Source of the DNA: Clostridium folliculivorans
GTDB taxonomy: Bacteria; Bacillota; Clostridia; Clostridiales; Clostridiaceae
Assembly: GCF_024341905.1 (NCBI RefSeq)
Contig: NZ_BQXY01000001.1
Location: 1,025,013 to 1,089,012 of the forward strand
DNA length: 64,000 nucleotides
Reading direction: 5' to 3'
Shown: positions 26,788 through 36,591 of the stretch, one piece after another
Position numbering within the stretch: the stretch's first letter is position 1
Layout of the letters: each line of letters opens with the position of its first letter
The notes under the pieces: model-generated
The model's input: only the letters and a program-made list of their open reading frames with translations
What the model was told of the DNA's origin: nothing
The model's database searches: none
Position numbers and translations under genes: made by a program

Positions 26788-27199
26788 GTTTAAGAATATT
26801 GCTGAAATTAATTGGTTATACAGGAGACGCTATATGAGCGAGCTATTAGAATTAAATGATTTTTTCAGATGGAATGGCTCTAAAAAATCGCTAATCGTTC
26901 TTTATTGGTGATTTTTTTACGCATCTGCCTTTTCTGAACGTATGTGAAGAAATTCTGGCAGGCGATATATTTTTACTTTTTACTTTTTAATCAAATAACC
27001 TTTTTATTTTCTTAAATTTAAGATATGAAAGATTTATAAAAAGTATGGATTATTAAAAAGTAAAACTGTACTGTTCGAACGTAGTGAGTTTGCATTTTTA
27101 GCCATGGAATATGAAGAAATCATATTAATTCTTTGCGTAAGCTCATTAAAGCGTCGGATGATTAACCAATTAATTTCAACACGGTGCTTTAACAGCGCC
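26788..27199 (-). repeat. Family-B element with a central insertion of about 180 bp
   Basis: This copy is inverted relative to the 13934 copy. Its outer arms (GTTTAAGAATATTGCTGAAA at the left, CGGTGCTTTAACAGCGCC at the right) and middle arms are intact. The centre between GGATGGAATGG (26869-26879) and AAACTGTACTGTTCGAACG (from 27062) carries extra DNA. That insert has its own terminator-like hairpin, AAAAAATC (26882-26889) with GATTTTTT (26910-26917). No ORF is seen. Confidence 0.8.
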
Positions 27200-27447
27200 A
27201 AAATATTAAATTATGCATATACAAAATATTTCAAATTATAGTTTTTCAAATGTATAAATTAATATCTAAGTTAAACACTCTATAATAATTCGATTTTGTA
27301 ACTTTAATAAAAAATGCTGGTTTTTATATGCAAAATTTAATGTAATTTATTATATTTTTAATATTAACGGTTTTGAAATCCGCTGTAAATAAGAATTTAT
27401 ATAACTATTAAGAAAAATTGAATTGTACCAATAAAAAAACGGTTATA

Positions 27448-27592
27448 TTAAAAAATGCATATTCATTGCAATAAATTATGCAGTTTGTTTAGTTGCGTAT
27501 ATGAATTATAATAGCAATATAAACGATATCATCGATGATTGTTCATATGAAAATAAAAAGGTTCTTTTATTTAAGTGTTAAAAAATGCATAT
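27448..27592 (+). promoter_or_regulatory. Pair of TTAAAAAATGCATAT direct repeats, 130 bp apart
   Basis: Identical 15-mers at 27448-27462 and 27578-27592, the second 171 bp before the GPH symporter start. The same pair with the same 130-bp spacing lies upstream of the rhamnosidase gene. These are candidate binding sites for the neighbouring AraC protein. Apart from these repeats and the family-B element, the 1-kb spacer 26760-27762 shows no gene. Confidence 0.5.
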
Positions 27593-27762
27593 AAATTCAA
27601 AGCATTATACTAAGTGTTATTAAGGATACTTTAAATCTAAAACTATTTTTAGAACTATGCTAGAATCTGAATAAAAGTTTTAAAAATGTAAATTCAAGTA
27701 TAAAGTTATCCATTATGAAAGAAGAAACTGAAATTTGAACTATTTCTTAGAGGGGGATAAAA

Positions 27763-29151
27763 ATGAGTACAAACGTTAATACATCAGTAAGTGCTTCTAC
27801 AGGCAAAATCGGATTTTTTGAAAAGATATCTTATGCATGTGGTGATTTTGCAAATAATATAATATTTTCTTCAATGGGTGCATTCCTAGTATTTTATTAT
27901 ACAGACGTTGCAAAAGTAGGTGCAGCTGCTATTGGTTCTATAATGCTTATTTCACGTTTACTTGACGGAATAATTGATATTATAATGGGGTTTGTTGTTG
28001 ATAGGACTAAATCAAAGTATGGAAAAGCTCGTCCTTGGATTTTAAGAATGAGTATACCTTTCGCAGTAGCAACAGTACTGTTATTCTCAGTACCTAACTT
28101 AGGTGAAACAGGTAAACTTATTTATATATTCTTGACTTATAATATTGTTAATATCATATATACTTCTATAAATGTACCTTATGGAACTTTAAGTTCCTTA
28201 ATGACACAGGATCAATATGATCGTTCAGTATTGAACATTGTTAGAATGATATTTTCTCTAGTTTCAAGTCTTGGAATCACAATGCTTACTTTACCTGTAG
28301 TTAATGCTTTAGGTGGAGGACAAAAAGGCTGGACAATGGCATATCTAATATTTGGTATTATAGCTTGTGTATTATTCTTTATAACTTTCTTCTTTACAAA
28401 AGAAAGAGTTGGAAATACTGCAGAAGTTGAAAACGTTAAGAAGGAAAATGTTCCAGTACTAGAAGGACTAAAAGGATTGTTTAATAATAAATATTGGGTT
28501 ATTCTAACTGCCAACGGTCTTGCAAACGGTGTTAATATGGCTATTTCCATGGGAGTTAATATTTATTATGCAACATATATACTAGGTAATCCTAATCTTG
28601 TTGGTACTCTTTCACTAGCTATGTTATTACCGATGATTGGTGGACTATTTATACTAGCACCTTTCGTTAAAAAGTTTGGAAAAAGAAATATGAATATAGC
28701 GGGAAATATAATTACAATAGTAGGATATGTAATAACTTTAATTAATCCAACTAATGCAGGCATGGTAATAATTGGTGCAGTAATAAGAGGTATAGGAACA
28801 GCACCAGGAACAGGTGTAGGTTTTGCTATGATTGCTGACTCAGTTGAGTATGGAGAATGGAAGACTGGTAACAGAACTGAAGGCTTAGTATTCAGTGCAC
28901 AAAGTTATGGTGGAAAAGCTGGATCAGGACTTGGTGGAGCGCTAATAGGTTGGGTTTTAGCAGCTGGCGGATATGTAGGAGGAGCAGCAGTTCAATCAGC
29001 AGCCGCAATTTCTTCAATAAAAGCGTTGTTTATATTTATACCTATAGTAGTGCTAGTTGTTCAAATATTACTTTTAGTTCCTTATAAATTAGATAAGGAG
29101 TATCCAACTATACTAAAAGAACTTCAAGAAAGAAATGCGAGCAAAGCATAA
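27763..29151 (+). CDS. GPH-family sodium/proton:glycoside symporter
   Basis: 462 aa, twelve spans, of the glycoside-pentoside-hexuronide:cation symporter family (MelB, XynP, YicJ relatives). The N-terminal signature is KISYACGDFANNIIFSSMG, with FYYTDVAKVG, and the conserved loop MGFVVDRTKSKYGKARPWIL carries the acidic and basic residues of the cation-binding region. IADSVEYGEWKTGNRTEGL in the second half is also diagnostic. It has a strong GAGGGGG site. It would import the oligosaccharides or glycosides that the following GH78 and GH3 enzymes cleave in the cytoplasm. Confidence 0.92.
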   Translation: MSTNVNTSVSASTGKIGFFEKISYACGDFANNIIFSSMGAFLVFYYTDVAKVGAAAIGSIMLISRLLDGIIDIIMGFVVDRTKSKYGKARPWILRMSIPFAVATVLLFSVPNLGETGKLIYIFLTYNIVNIIYTSINVPYGTLSSLMTQDQYDRSVLNIVRMIFSLVSSLGITMLTLPVVNALGGGQKGWTMAYLIFGIIACVLFFITFFFTKERVGNTAEVENVKKENVPVLEGLKGLFNNKYWVILTANGLANGVNMAISMGVNIYYATYILGNPNLVGTLSLAMLLPMIGGLFILAPFVKKFGKRNMNIAGNIITIVGYVITLINPTNAGMVIIGAVIRGIGTAPGTGVGFAMIADSVEYGEWKTGNRTEGLVFSAQSYGGKAGSGLGGALIGWVLAAGGYVGGAAVQSAAAISSIKALFIFIPIVVLVVQILLLVPYKLDKEYPTILKELQERNASKA

Positions 29152-29215
29152 TAGTTGAGCTAGGAACTCTATGTTTTGAGGCATATTGAGTAAATAAAGA
29201 ATATAGAGTTTTAAT

Positions 29216-29268
29216 AAGAACATGCATATGAGGGAGAGAAGCTCCAGCTATGCATGTTCTTCAATTTT
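29216..29268 (+). terminator. Rho-independent terminator
   Basis: AAGAACATGCATA (29216-29228) pairs with TATGCATGTTCTT (29249-29261), followed by CAATTTTTC. It separates the symporter from the rhamnosidase gene. Confidence 0.75.
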
Positions 29269-29454
29269 TCTGGAGAATTAAAATGCTTTTTTCATATTGA
29301 GGAGTTTAATCATCCGGAGTTTTAATAGTTTTCACAAATCCTTATTTTATATAAGAACCTGCACTTTGAGTATTGCTTGATGATTTCAATTCTATGGCGG
29401 GAGTAATGAAGAGAAGCTTGGATGGTTATGAATATTTCAAAACCTAAGCGGAGA

Positions 29455-29599
29455 TTAAAAAATGCATATTATTTTAGGCAAATAACTTCATTTGTTTTTG
29501 AAGTTAGATATTTTACAATTAAGGTGTAATGGAGATTATAGGGTTTATCCATTGATGCATTATTAAAATGTCTCGTATATTTAATTAAAAAATGTATAT
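29455..29599 (+). promoter_or_regulatory. Second pair of TTAAAAAATG(C/T)ATAT repeats, 130 bp apart
   Basis: TTAAAAAATGCATAT at 29455-29469 and TTAAAAAATGTATAT at 29585-29599. The intervening DNA is not similar to that of the first pair; only the sites and their spacing are. A family-B element (29608-29841) lies between this pair and the rhamnosidase start. Confidence 0.5.
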
Positions 29600-29607
29600 A
29601 AAAACAT

Positions 29608-29841
29608 GGCGCTGTTAAAGCACCGTGCTGAAATTGATTGGCTAATCATCCGACGCTTTAATGAGCTTACGCAAAGAATTAATATGATTTTTTCATATTC
29701 CATGGCTAAAACTGTAAACTCACTACGTTCGAACAGTACAGTTTATTAACGCCATTCCATCTGAAAAAATCATTTAATTCAAGTTGCTCACTCATATAGC
29801 GTCTCCTGTATAACCAATCAATTTCAACAATATTCTTAAAC
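29608..29841 (+). repeat. Family-B palindromic element (about 234 bp)
   Basis: Starts GCGCTGTTAAAGCACCGTGC and ends ATATTCTTAAAC, with inner arms TTGATTGG...CCAATCAA and the CACTACGTTCGAACAG hairpin. It is the closest relative of the arms of the 26788 copy and sits between candidate operator sites and the GH78 gene. Confidence 0.85.
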
Positions 29842-29984
29842 ATAGCCAAAAATATATGACTTTGATTTATAAACTATTTTTGAAGTTCTTTTTGGTTTTG
29901 AAAGTAGATGGGGAAAATATAAACTTTATAAATAAAAGCCATAACAATATGTATTTAGAAAAATAAGAATAGAGGTTGTTAAAA

Positions 29985-32876
29985 ATGAGAGTTATGAATT
30001 TGAGAACCAATCACATTACTAATCCATTGGGCTTTGAGATTGGGAAGATTAGTATGTCCTGGATTACGGAGGATACAGTTTCTAAGTATCAATCTTCGGC
30101 TAGAGTAGAAATCTCTTTGGATGAGGCCTTTGAAAACATAGTTTTTGATAGTGGTAAAAGAGAGGATATAGATAGTTTAGCTTTTTACCCAGATAATAAG
30201 CTAAGCTCTAGGACTCGTTATTTTTGGAGAGTTACTGTGTGGGGAGATAGTGGCGATTTTGCAACTAGTGAAATAGCATGGTTTGAAACAGCAAAGATGG
30301 AAGAACCATGGACAGCTAAATGGATTACGCCAAAACTCGATAAAGAGCTTCATCCAATTATAAGAAAAGAATTTAAACTTCCATCAGAAGTTATTTCAGC
30401 AAGGGTATATATGTGTGGACTTGGACTATACGAGTTTGAAGTCAATGGAAAGAAAGCTAGTGAAGAGTATTTTGCCCCTGGCTTTAATGCTTATGATTTT
30501 TGGCTTCAATATCAAACTTATGACATCACAGAACTTCTTCAAGCAGGAGATAATTGTTTAAGCGTAATGCTAGGCAATGGAACTTATAAAGGCAGATATG
30601 GTTTTGATGGTGGATACAATGAGCTTTATGGAGATAAGTTCGCTTTAATTTGTGAGATAGTAGTTACCTTAAAGAATGGTATGACAGCAGTTATTGGAAC
30701 TGATGAAAGCTGGAAAGCTATAGAGTCACCAGTAAAATTCAGTGGAGTATATGATGGAGAAATTTATGATGCTAATGCTGAAATAGAGGGATGGTCAAAG
30801 CCAGGTCTTGATGAAAGTAGTTGGAGTGGTGTAGAGCTAATAGATATTGGGTATGAGAAGTTAACACCAAGACTAAGCCTTCCAGTTAAGATAAAAGAAG
30901 AGATTAAGCCTATTGAAATAATACACACTAAAAAAGGTGAAACAGTCTTGGATATGGGCCAAAATATGACAGGCTGGATAAGATTTAAGGCTTCTGCTGA
31001 AAAGGGACAAGAACTTCTTTTAGAATTTGGAGAGATACTTCAAGATGAATGCTTCTATAGAGATAATCTTCGTACGGCAAAAGCAGAGTTTAGATATATA
31101 AGTGATGGAACTAGTAAAATGGTTCAGCCTCATTTCACATATTACGGATTTAGATATGTAAGACTTACTGGATTTAAAGAAGTAAGGTTAGAAGACTTTA
31201 CAGGCTGTGTAATATACTCAGACTTAGAGTTAACAGGAGCCATTGAAACTTCTAACCCACTAGTAAATAAGTTATTTAAGAACGCTCAGTGGGGACAAAA
31301 AGGAAACTTCTTAGATGTACCAACTGACTGTCCACAACGTGATGAAAAAATGGGATGGACAGGAGATGCTCAGGTATTTGCATCCACAGCTTGCTTTAAT
31401 ATGTATTCACCAGCTTTCTATGCTAAGTATATGTTTGATTTACGTGAGGAACAAAAGAGATTAGGTGGTTCAGTACCATTTGTTGTGCCTTCAATAAAGC
31501 CTAAAAATCCAGTGGGAATAGTTAATGGAAATGGCTCAACTGCTTGGGGAGATGCAGCAACAATTATTCCTTGGACCTTGTACCTTCATTATGGAGACAA
31601 GGAGCTTTTAGCAGATCAGTTCGATACCATGAAAGATTGGGTAGATTATATCAAAGGTATAGACGAAAATACGGGAGGAAGAAGACTTTGGACTGTAGGT
31701 TTCCACTTTGCTGATTGGTTAGCTTTAGATGCGAAGAATCCTGCAGAATTAACTGGTGGAACAGACAAGTACTATATAGCTTCAGCTTATTACTGCTATT
31801 CAGCAAAATTAGTTGCTAAGGCTGCCAAAGTATTAGGCAAGATAGAGATATCAGAAGAATACTCAAACCTAGCTGAAGAAATAAAACAAGCCATATTAAA
31901 AGAATATTTTACACCTAATGGAAGAAGCGCAATAAATACTCAAACTGCAATGATTGTGGCTCTTTATATGAATTTAATACCAGAAGATCATAGAGAAAGA
32001 ACTATAAAGGACTTAAGAGAAAAATTAGATGGAGACAATATGCATCTAACTACTGGTTTTGTAGGTACTCCTTATTTCTGTAGAGTATTATCAGAAAATG
32101 GTGCAAATGAAGACGCTTATAGACTTTTATTAAATGATGATTATCCAAGCTGGTTATATGCTGTAAAGCTTGGAGCAACAACTATTTGGGAACGTTGGAA
32201 CTCTGTACTTCCAGATGGCTCTATTGGCGATACAGGAATGAACTCTCTAAACCACTATGCTTATGGTTCTATTGCAGAATGGATGTATAGAAATATGTGT
32301 GGAATAAATCCAGTTGAAGATGTGCCTGGATTTAGAAAGATAAGACTTACACCAACACCACATGGAAGCTTAAAGTATGCGAAGGCAAGCTTCAATTCTC
32401 CAAATGGACGTATTGAGAGTGGCTGGAAAATAAGTGATACAGGAGAATTGTCCTTCGAATTTGAGATTCCATTCAACACTACAGCAGAGCTAATACTTCC
32501 AGATGCATTGCTTAGAAATGTTAAGTTGTGTGGTAAACCATTGATGGAAAGTGGCATAGATGCGGTTCAAGAAGGTAGTAATGTAGTTTGCAACCTTACA
32601 GCTGGAAGATATAGATTTGAATATATGCCTTTAAAGGAATACAGATATATATATAATCTTGATAATAAACTTTGCGAATTAATGAATAATGTTGAGGTTA
32701 GAGAAATATTAGATGAGGTTATTCCAAGCTTAGTAAACAATCAAGTATTAGGTTTCTTATTCCAAAATACATTAAAGCAAATAAGCTCTGGAGGAATGGA
32801 CTTAGGAATTGATTGGAATTATGCACTTAATAAAATTGATAGTGAGCTAAAGAGTAAAGCAATTAGTATTTTGTAA
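29985..32876 (+). CDS. Alpha-L-rhamnosidase (GH78)
   Basis: 963 aa, normal for the family, without signal peptide, so cytoplasmic. The order is the N-terminal beta domains (FEIGKISMSWITE, YMCGLGLYEFEVNGKK), then the (alpha/alpha)6 barrel with the catalytic-region motif TDCPQRDEKMGWTGDAQ, where Asp453/Glu454 lie in the general-acid loop, then TIWERWNSVLPDG and MNSLNHYAYGS, then the C-terminal beta domain. An extra helical tail of about 75 residues (from YIYNLDNKLCEL) follows. AGAGG at 29971-29975 favours ATG 29985 over the TTG at 29976. It releases terminal alpha-L-rhamnose from imported glycosides. Confidence 0.93.
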   Translation: MRVMNLRTNHITNPLGFEIGKISMSWITEDTVSKYQSSARVEISLDEAFENIVFDSGKREDIDSLAFYPDNKLSSRTRYFWRVTVWGDSGDFATSEIAWFETAKMEEPWTAKWITPKLDKELHPIIRKEFKLPSEVISARVYMCGLGLYEFEVNGKKASEEYFAPGFNAYDFWLQYQTYDITELLQAGDNCLSVMLGNGTYKGRYGFDGGYNELYGDKFALICEIVVTLKNGMTAVIGTDESWKAIESPVKFSGVYDGEIYDANAEIEGWSKPGLDESSWSGVELIDIGYEKLTPRLSLPVKIKEEIKPIEIIHTKKGETVLDMGQNMTGWIRFKASAEKGQELLLEFGEILQDECFYRDNLRTAKAEFRYISDGTSKMVQPHFTYYGFRYVRLTGFKEVRLEDFTGCVIYSDLELTGAIETSNPLVNKLFKNAQWGQKGNFLDVPTDCPQRDEKMGWTGDAQVFASTACFNMYSPAFYAKYMFDLREEQKRLGGSVPFVVPSIKPKNPVGIVNGNGSTAWGDAATIIPWTLYLHYGDKELLADQFDTMKDWVDYIKGIDENTGGRRLWTVGFHFADWLALDAKNPAELTGGTDKYYIASAYYCYSAKLVAKAAKVLGKIEISEEYSNLAEEIKQAILKEYFTPNGRSAINTQTAMIVALYMNLIPEDHRERTIKDLREKLDGDNMHLTTGFVGTPYFCRVLSENGANEDAYRLLLNDDYPSWLYAVKLGATTIWERWNSVLPDGSIGDTGMNSLNHYAYGSIAEWMYRNMCGINPVEDVPGFRKIRLTPTPHGSLKYAKASFNSPNGRIESGWKISDTGELSFEFEIPFNTTAELILPDALLRNVKLCGKPLMESGIDAVQEGSNVVCNLTAGRYRFEYMPLKEYRYIYNLDNKLCELMNNVEVREILDEVIPSLVNNQVLGFLFQNTLKQISSGGMDLGIDWNYALNKIDSELKSKAISIL

Positions 32877-32970
32877 TACGTTAATAGTTAAGGAATCATA
32901 CAAAGTAAATAAAGTAACTGATGTAATGGGAGCATTTCACCAGTTACTTTTAAGATAAGTTTTATTAGAG

Positions 32971-33012
32971 AATTTAAAAATAATAAGTTTTATTACGAAG
33001 TGGTACATCCAT
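32971..33012. repeat. Family-A right half
   Basis: AATTTAAAAATAATAAGTTT, then TATTACGAAGTGGTACATCC, matches the right arm of family A. The left arm (near 32936, TTTCACCAGTTACTTTT) is strongly decayed. It lies between the GH78 and GH3 genes. Confidence 0.55.
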
Positions 33013-33055
33013 AAACAAAATTTTAATTTAGCATTATACAGATAGGAGTAATAAG

Positions 33056-34744
33056 ATGATTGATTTAAAGAAGAAGCCATTTTACTTATCAGATGAAGAC
33101 ATAAAATGGGTAGAAGATACAATAAATGCTATGACTATAGAAGAAAAGATAGGGCAGTTATTTTGTCCTATAGGAATGTCTCCAGATGAAAATTACTTAA
33201 AGTATGAAATTTTAAGTAAGCATATTGGAGGAATATTATTTAGACCTGGTGATAGTAAAGAGATGCAGAAAACTCATAACTTCCTTCAAAGAAGTTCTAA
33301 GGTTCCTCTGCTTATAGCTGCAAACTTAGAAGCAGGTGGAGATGGTATAGCATCAGATGGGACAGCCTTTGCTAAGCAGATGCAGGTTGCAGCAGCTAAT
33401 GATCCTGAATATGCATACAAGCTAGGAAGAATAGCTTGCGGAGAAGGTGCGGCAGTTGGATGTAACTGGGCATTTGCTCCTGTAGTAGATATAGATATGA
33501 ACTTTAGAAACCCAATAACTAATGTAAGGACTTATGGAGATGATCCAGAGAAGGTTTTAGCTAATGGTTTAGAGTATTTAAGAGCCGCTAAAGAGTGTAA
33601 TGTAGCAGTTTCTATAAAGCATTTCCCGGGAGATGGAGTTGATGAAAGAGATCAACATCTTCTAACTTCTGTGAACTCATTATCTTGCGAAGAGTGGGAC
33701 GAGACATTTGGTAAAGTGTATAAGGGACTTATAGAAGCAGGTGCTTTGACTGCAATGATCGGACATATTGCCATGCCTGCATATCAAAAGAAACTTAATT
33801 CTGATTTTTCTGGAAAAGTAGTTCCTGCAACTCTTTCTCCAGAACTACTTAATGGACTTTTAAGAGAAAAGTTAGGCTTCAATGGAATGATAGTTACTGA
33901 TGCTACCCCAATGGCTGGTTTTACTGCTGCAATGAGTAGGGAATTATCAGTACCAACAGCAATTGCTAGTGGCTGTGATATGTTCTTATTCAACAAGGAC
34001 TTAGCTGAAGACTATGATTTCATGATGAAGGGATACAAAAATGGAATTATAACAGAAAAAAGACTAGAGGAAGCCTTAACAAGAATATTAGCTACTAAAG
34101 TAGCTTTAAAACTTCATGAAAAGCAAAAAGACGGAAGTCTATATCCAGGAGAAGAAGAGTTAAATGTTATAGGTTGTGAAGAACATAAAACATGGGCATA
34201 TAACTGTGCTGATAAAGCAATAACACTAGTTAAAGATACTCAAACTTTGCTTCCTATAAGTGTTGAAAAGCATAAAAGGGTATTACTTCAGATACTAGGA
34301 GACTTCCCATCCATTAAACGTGTAAATGAGAAGATTAAAGCTTTATTAACCTCTGAGGGCTTTGAAATCACAGAATATGTTAAAGAAGATTTCGGCATGC
34401 CTCTTGATAATGTGACTGATATTAAGAGTAAATATGATCTTGTTTTATATATTGGAAATATAGAAAACGCAAGTAATAAGACCGTATCACGTATAAACTG
34501 GCATACTTTCTTTGGGCTTGGAAACAATCTTCCTTGGTTTGTAGAAGAGGTTCCAACAATGTTTGTAAGTGTAGGAAATCCATATCACTTATTAGATGCG
34601 CCAATGGTAAAAACCTTTATTAATTGCTACTCAAATAATGATTTTGTATTAGAAAAGGTAGTTGAAAAGATACTTGGAAGAAGTGAGTTTAAAGGGGTTA
34701 GCCCTATAGATCCATTCTGCGGAAGAGAAGATACAAGATACTAA
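33056..34744 (+). CDS. GH3 enzyme of the NagZ-like Asp-His type (beta-N-acetylhexosaminidase or phosphorylase)
   Basis: 562 aa, cytoplasmic. The GH3 barrel shows AFAPVVDIDMNFRNPI, the KHFPG motif (188-192), then Asp199-Gln-His201 in DERDQHLLTS, and the nucleophile Asp282 in GMIVTDAT. The Asp-x-His dyad replaces the usual carboxylate acid/base and is typical of NagZ-type enzymes, some of which are phosphorylases. A C-terminal alpha/beta domain of about 200 residues follows (KAITLVKDTQTLLPI). AGGAG precedes ATG 33056. It lies between GH78 and beta-phosphoglucomutase, so it probably cleaves a beta-linked sugar from the same glycan. Confidence 0.88.
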   Translation: MIDLKKKPFYLSDEDIKWVEDTINAMTIEEKIGQLFCPIGMSPDENYLKYEILSKHIGGILFRPGDSKEMQKTHNFLQRSSKVPLLIAANLEAGGDGIASDGTAFAKQMQVAAANDPEYAYKLGRIACGEGAAVGCNWAFAPVVDIDMNFRNPITNVRTYGDDPEKVLANGLEYLRAAKECNVAVSIKHFPGDGVDERDQHLLTSVNSLSCEEWDETFGKVYKGLIEAGALTAMIGHIAMPAYQKKLNSDFSGKVVPATLSPELLNGLLREKLGFNGMIVTDATPMAGFTAAMSRELSVPTAIASGCDMFLFNKDLAEDYDFMMKGYKNGIITEKRLEEALTRILATKVALKLHEKQKDGSLYPGEEELNVIGCEEHKTWAYNCADKAITLVKDTQTLLPISVEKHKRVLLQILGDFPSIKRVNEKIKALLTSEGFEITEYVKEDFGMPLDNVTDIKSKYDLVLYIGNIENASNKTVSRINWHTFFGLGNNLPWFVEEVPTMFVSVGNPYHLLDAPMVKTFINCYSNNDFVLEKVVEKILGRSEFKGVSPIDPFCGREDTRY

Positions 34745-34765
34745 TTTCATATGCTAAATAATACG

Positions 34766-34962
34766 AAGTTTAAGTGTTACTACTTCCTATACTTTAATGA
34801 GCTTCGCAAAGAATTAATATGATTTGCTGCTATAAAAAAGCTAAAACTGTATAACTCACTACGTTCGGACAATACAGTTTCTTAACGCTATTTTATATCC
34901 TCAAATCATTTAATTCTAATTGCTTGCTCATATAGTATCTACCGTAGTAATACTTAAATTTT
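34766..34962 (+). repeat. Family-B element, diverged copy
   Basis: The inner parts (TTTAATGAGC, GCAAAGAATTAATATGATTT, ACTCACTACGTTCGGACAAT, TCATTTAATTCTAATTGCTT) match family B. The terminal arms are different: AAGTGTTACTAC and GTAGTAATACTT. It occupies the spacer between the GH3 gene and the beta-phosphoglucomutase gene. Confidence 0.75.
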
Positions 34963-35037
34963 AGATATGCCTTTAACATGTACTGTTGGACTTGTGAGAG
35001 ATTACCATAAACAAAGAAGATATACTTGGAGGAGAAA

Positions 35038-35676
35038 ATGAAATACGAAGCAATAATTTTTGATTTAGACGGAGTAATTTGCCATACTGATAAATACCAT
35101 TATGAAGCTTGGAAGGCTATAGCTGATAAACTTAATATAGAATTTAATGAAACCATAAACAATAGACTACGTGGAGTAAGCAGGATGGAAAGTTTCAACA
35201 TTATCCTTGAAAAATATGATGGAGTAATGTCTGAAAAGAAAAAACTTAAGTATGCTGAAGAGAAGAATGATATATACAAAGAATTGCTTAAGAATATGTC
35301 AGAAAAAGATCTAAGTAAAGAGGTAAGAGAAACTCTAACTGAACTTAGAAATAAAGGAGCAAAGCTTGCAATTGGTTCATCTAGTAAAAATGCAAAGTTT
35401 ATATTGAATCAAATAGGACTTGGAGATTTCTTTGATGCTATTTCTGATGGAAATAACATAACAAAGTCAAAGCCAGATCCAGAGGTGTTTTTAAAAGCTG
35501 CAGAATATTTAAACCTCCCAGCAGAAAAATGCTTGGTTGTAGAGGATGCTGTAGCAGGACTTGAAGCTGCTATTGATGGGAAAATGGATAGTTCAGCAAT
35601 TGGAGATGCGGTGTCTAGTGGTAAAGCTACTTATAATTTAGATTCTTTTAAGGATTTGCTAAGTATATTGAATTAA
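35038..35676 (+). CDS. pgmB: Beta-phosphoglucomutase (HAD superfamily)
   Basis: 212 aa. HAD motif I is FDLDGVICHT (Asp nucleophile and Asp acid/base), the cap domain has RLRGVSRMES, the signature of beta-phosphoglucomutases, motif II/III is IGSSSKNAKFILN and KPDPEVF, and motif IV is VVEDAVAGLEAA. It interconverts beta-glucose 1-phosphate and glucose 6-phosphate. GGAGGAG at 35028-35034 sets ATG 35038, not the TTG at 35026. Its presence implies a source of a beta-sugar 1-phosphate; no classical disaccharide phosphorylase is in the window. Confidence 0.92.
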   Translation: MKYEAIIFDLDGVICHTDKYHYEAWKAIADKLNIEFNETINNRLRGVSRMESFNIILEKYDGVMSEKKKLKYAEEKNDIYKELLKNMSEKDLSKEVRETLTELRNKGAKLAIGSSSKNAKFILNQIGLGDFFDAISDGNNITKSKPDPEVFLKAAEYLNLPAEKCLVVEDAVAGLEAAIDGKMDSSAIGDAVSSGKATYNLDSFKDLLSILN

Positions 35677-35707
35677 ATTTTAGTAGCCTGTAAGAAAGGA
35701 TAATAAG

Positions 35708-35748
35708 AAAAGTCAGATTTAATGAAAATTGAATCGGGCTTTTTTTCT
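35708..35748 (+). terminator. Rho-independent terminator
   Basis: AAAAGTCAGATT (35708-35719) pairs, with small mismatches, with GAATCGGGCTTTTTTT (35731-35746), 32 nt after the pgmB stop. Confidence 0.7.
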
Positions 35749-35926
35749 TAAATAGAAAGAAAAGAATAAAGTTCTATAAAGCTTCATATAGTTACATATA
35801 TTAACAAAGTAAAAAAATGCAGCAAACTAAAAATTTTTAACAGTAATAATATTTCTGTATATGTATATATTGTAATAAGCAGAAATGTTTACATTTACAC
35901 TTAAAATCGTATTAGGGAGTGACTTT

Positions 35927-36154
35927 ATGAATCCATTATTAAACACAGCTATTACAGAAGTATCTAATCTCAAATCAGGAGAAGAATTCTTAGTGAAAGA
36001 CTTATTTAAAGGATATGTGTGGAAAAGACTAGATAAATCTACCCGTCTTAATGTTGGTATTTTATTTCTTAATGAGGTACGAAATAACTCTTCTTTAAAG
36101 GTAACCATTCTAGATAAAACCTCTTCAAATCAGCAAGTGTATTTAAAAGAATAG
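35927..36154 (+). CDS. DUF1413 family protein (75 aa)
   Basis: GGGAGTGA at 35914-35921 sets the start at ATG 35927; the longer frame from 35885 has no site. The sequence LKSGEEFLVKDLFKGYVWKR, then LDKSTRLNVGILFLNEV and a final SSNQQVYLKE, matches DUF1413, a small single-domain family in Firmicutes and mobile elements with no known function. It stands alone between terminators. Confidence 0.72.
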   Translation: MNPLLNTAITEVSNLKSGEEFLVKDLFKGYVWKRLDKSTRLNVGILFLNEVRNNSSLKVTILDKTSSNQQVYLKE

Positions 36155-36229
36155 CTATTACTCAGTGTTATATCTAATAAGAATATTAGTAAGCAAAGGA
36201 TAATTTCTTTAATGATAAAGATATTTAAA

Positions 36230-36275
36230 TTAGGTTATGTTTAAGGGCTTATTGGAAGTATTAAACATAACCTAA
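36230..36275. repeat. Perfect 15-bp inverted repeat without T-tail
   Basis: TTAGGTTATGTTTAA (36230-36244) and TTAAACATAACCTAA (36261-36275) with a 16-nt loop. There is no U-run on either side. It may be a structural RNA element or a remnant of a repeat. Confidence 0.6.
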
Positions 36276-36365
36276 TAGTAAAAAGTTTAATATGATATGA
36301 AGGCATTGGAGTAAGAAAATACTAATGTAAATAAAGAGTTATCATAACTTAATAAATATTTTGTT

Positions 36366-36402
36366 ATCAGATTTAATCAATTAAAATCTGATTTTTTTAT
36401 TC
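36366..36402 (+). terminator. Rho-independent terminator
   Basis: ATCAGATTT (36366-36374) pairs with AAATCTGAT (36384-36392), followed by TTTTTTATTC. It can end the DUF1413 transcript. Confidence 0.75.
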
Positions 36403-36591
36403 TTTAGAAATTTATAATTCAACTAGATCTGTGAATAAAGCTATGTCGCCTGCCAGATTTCCCAAATAATGTACAGTATTTATTTTTCAATTATGTTATA
36501 AGCTAATAATGAAGTTTTTAGAGAAATTACCATTAAATAAAGTTATCTTTAGAATTATGGTTAATTTCAATAAGTATTTTTTAAAATTAGG

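Noticed and set aside
32261..32557. 98-aa ORF antisense to the rhamnosidase
   Set aside because: It lies wholly within a clearly coding gene and has no ribosome binding site or homology.
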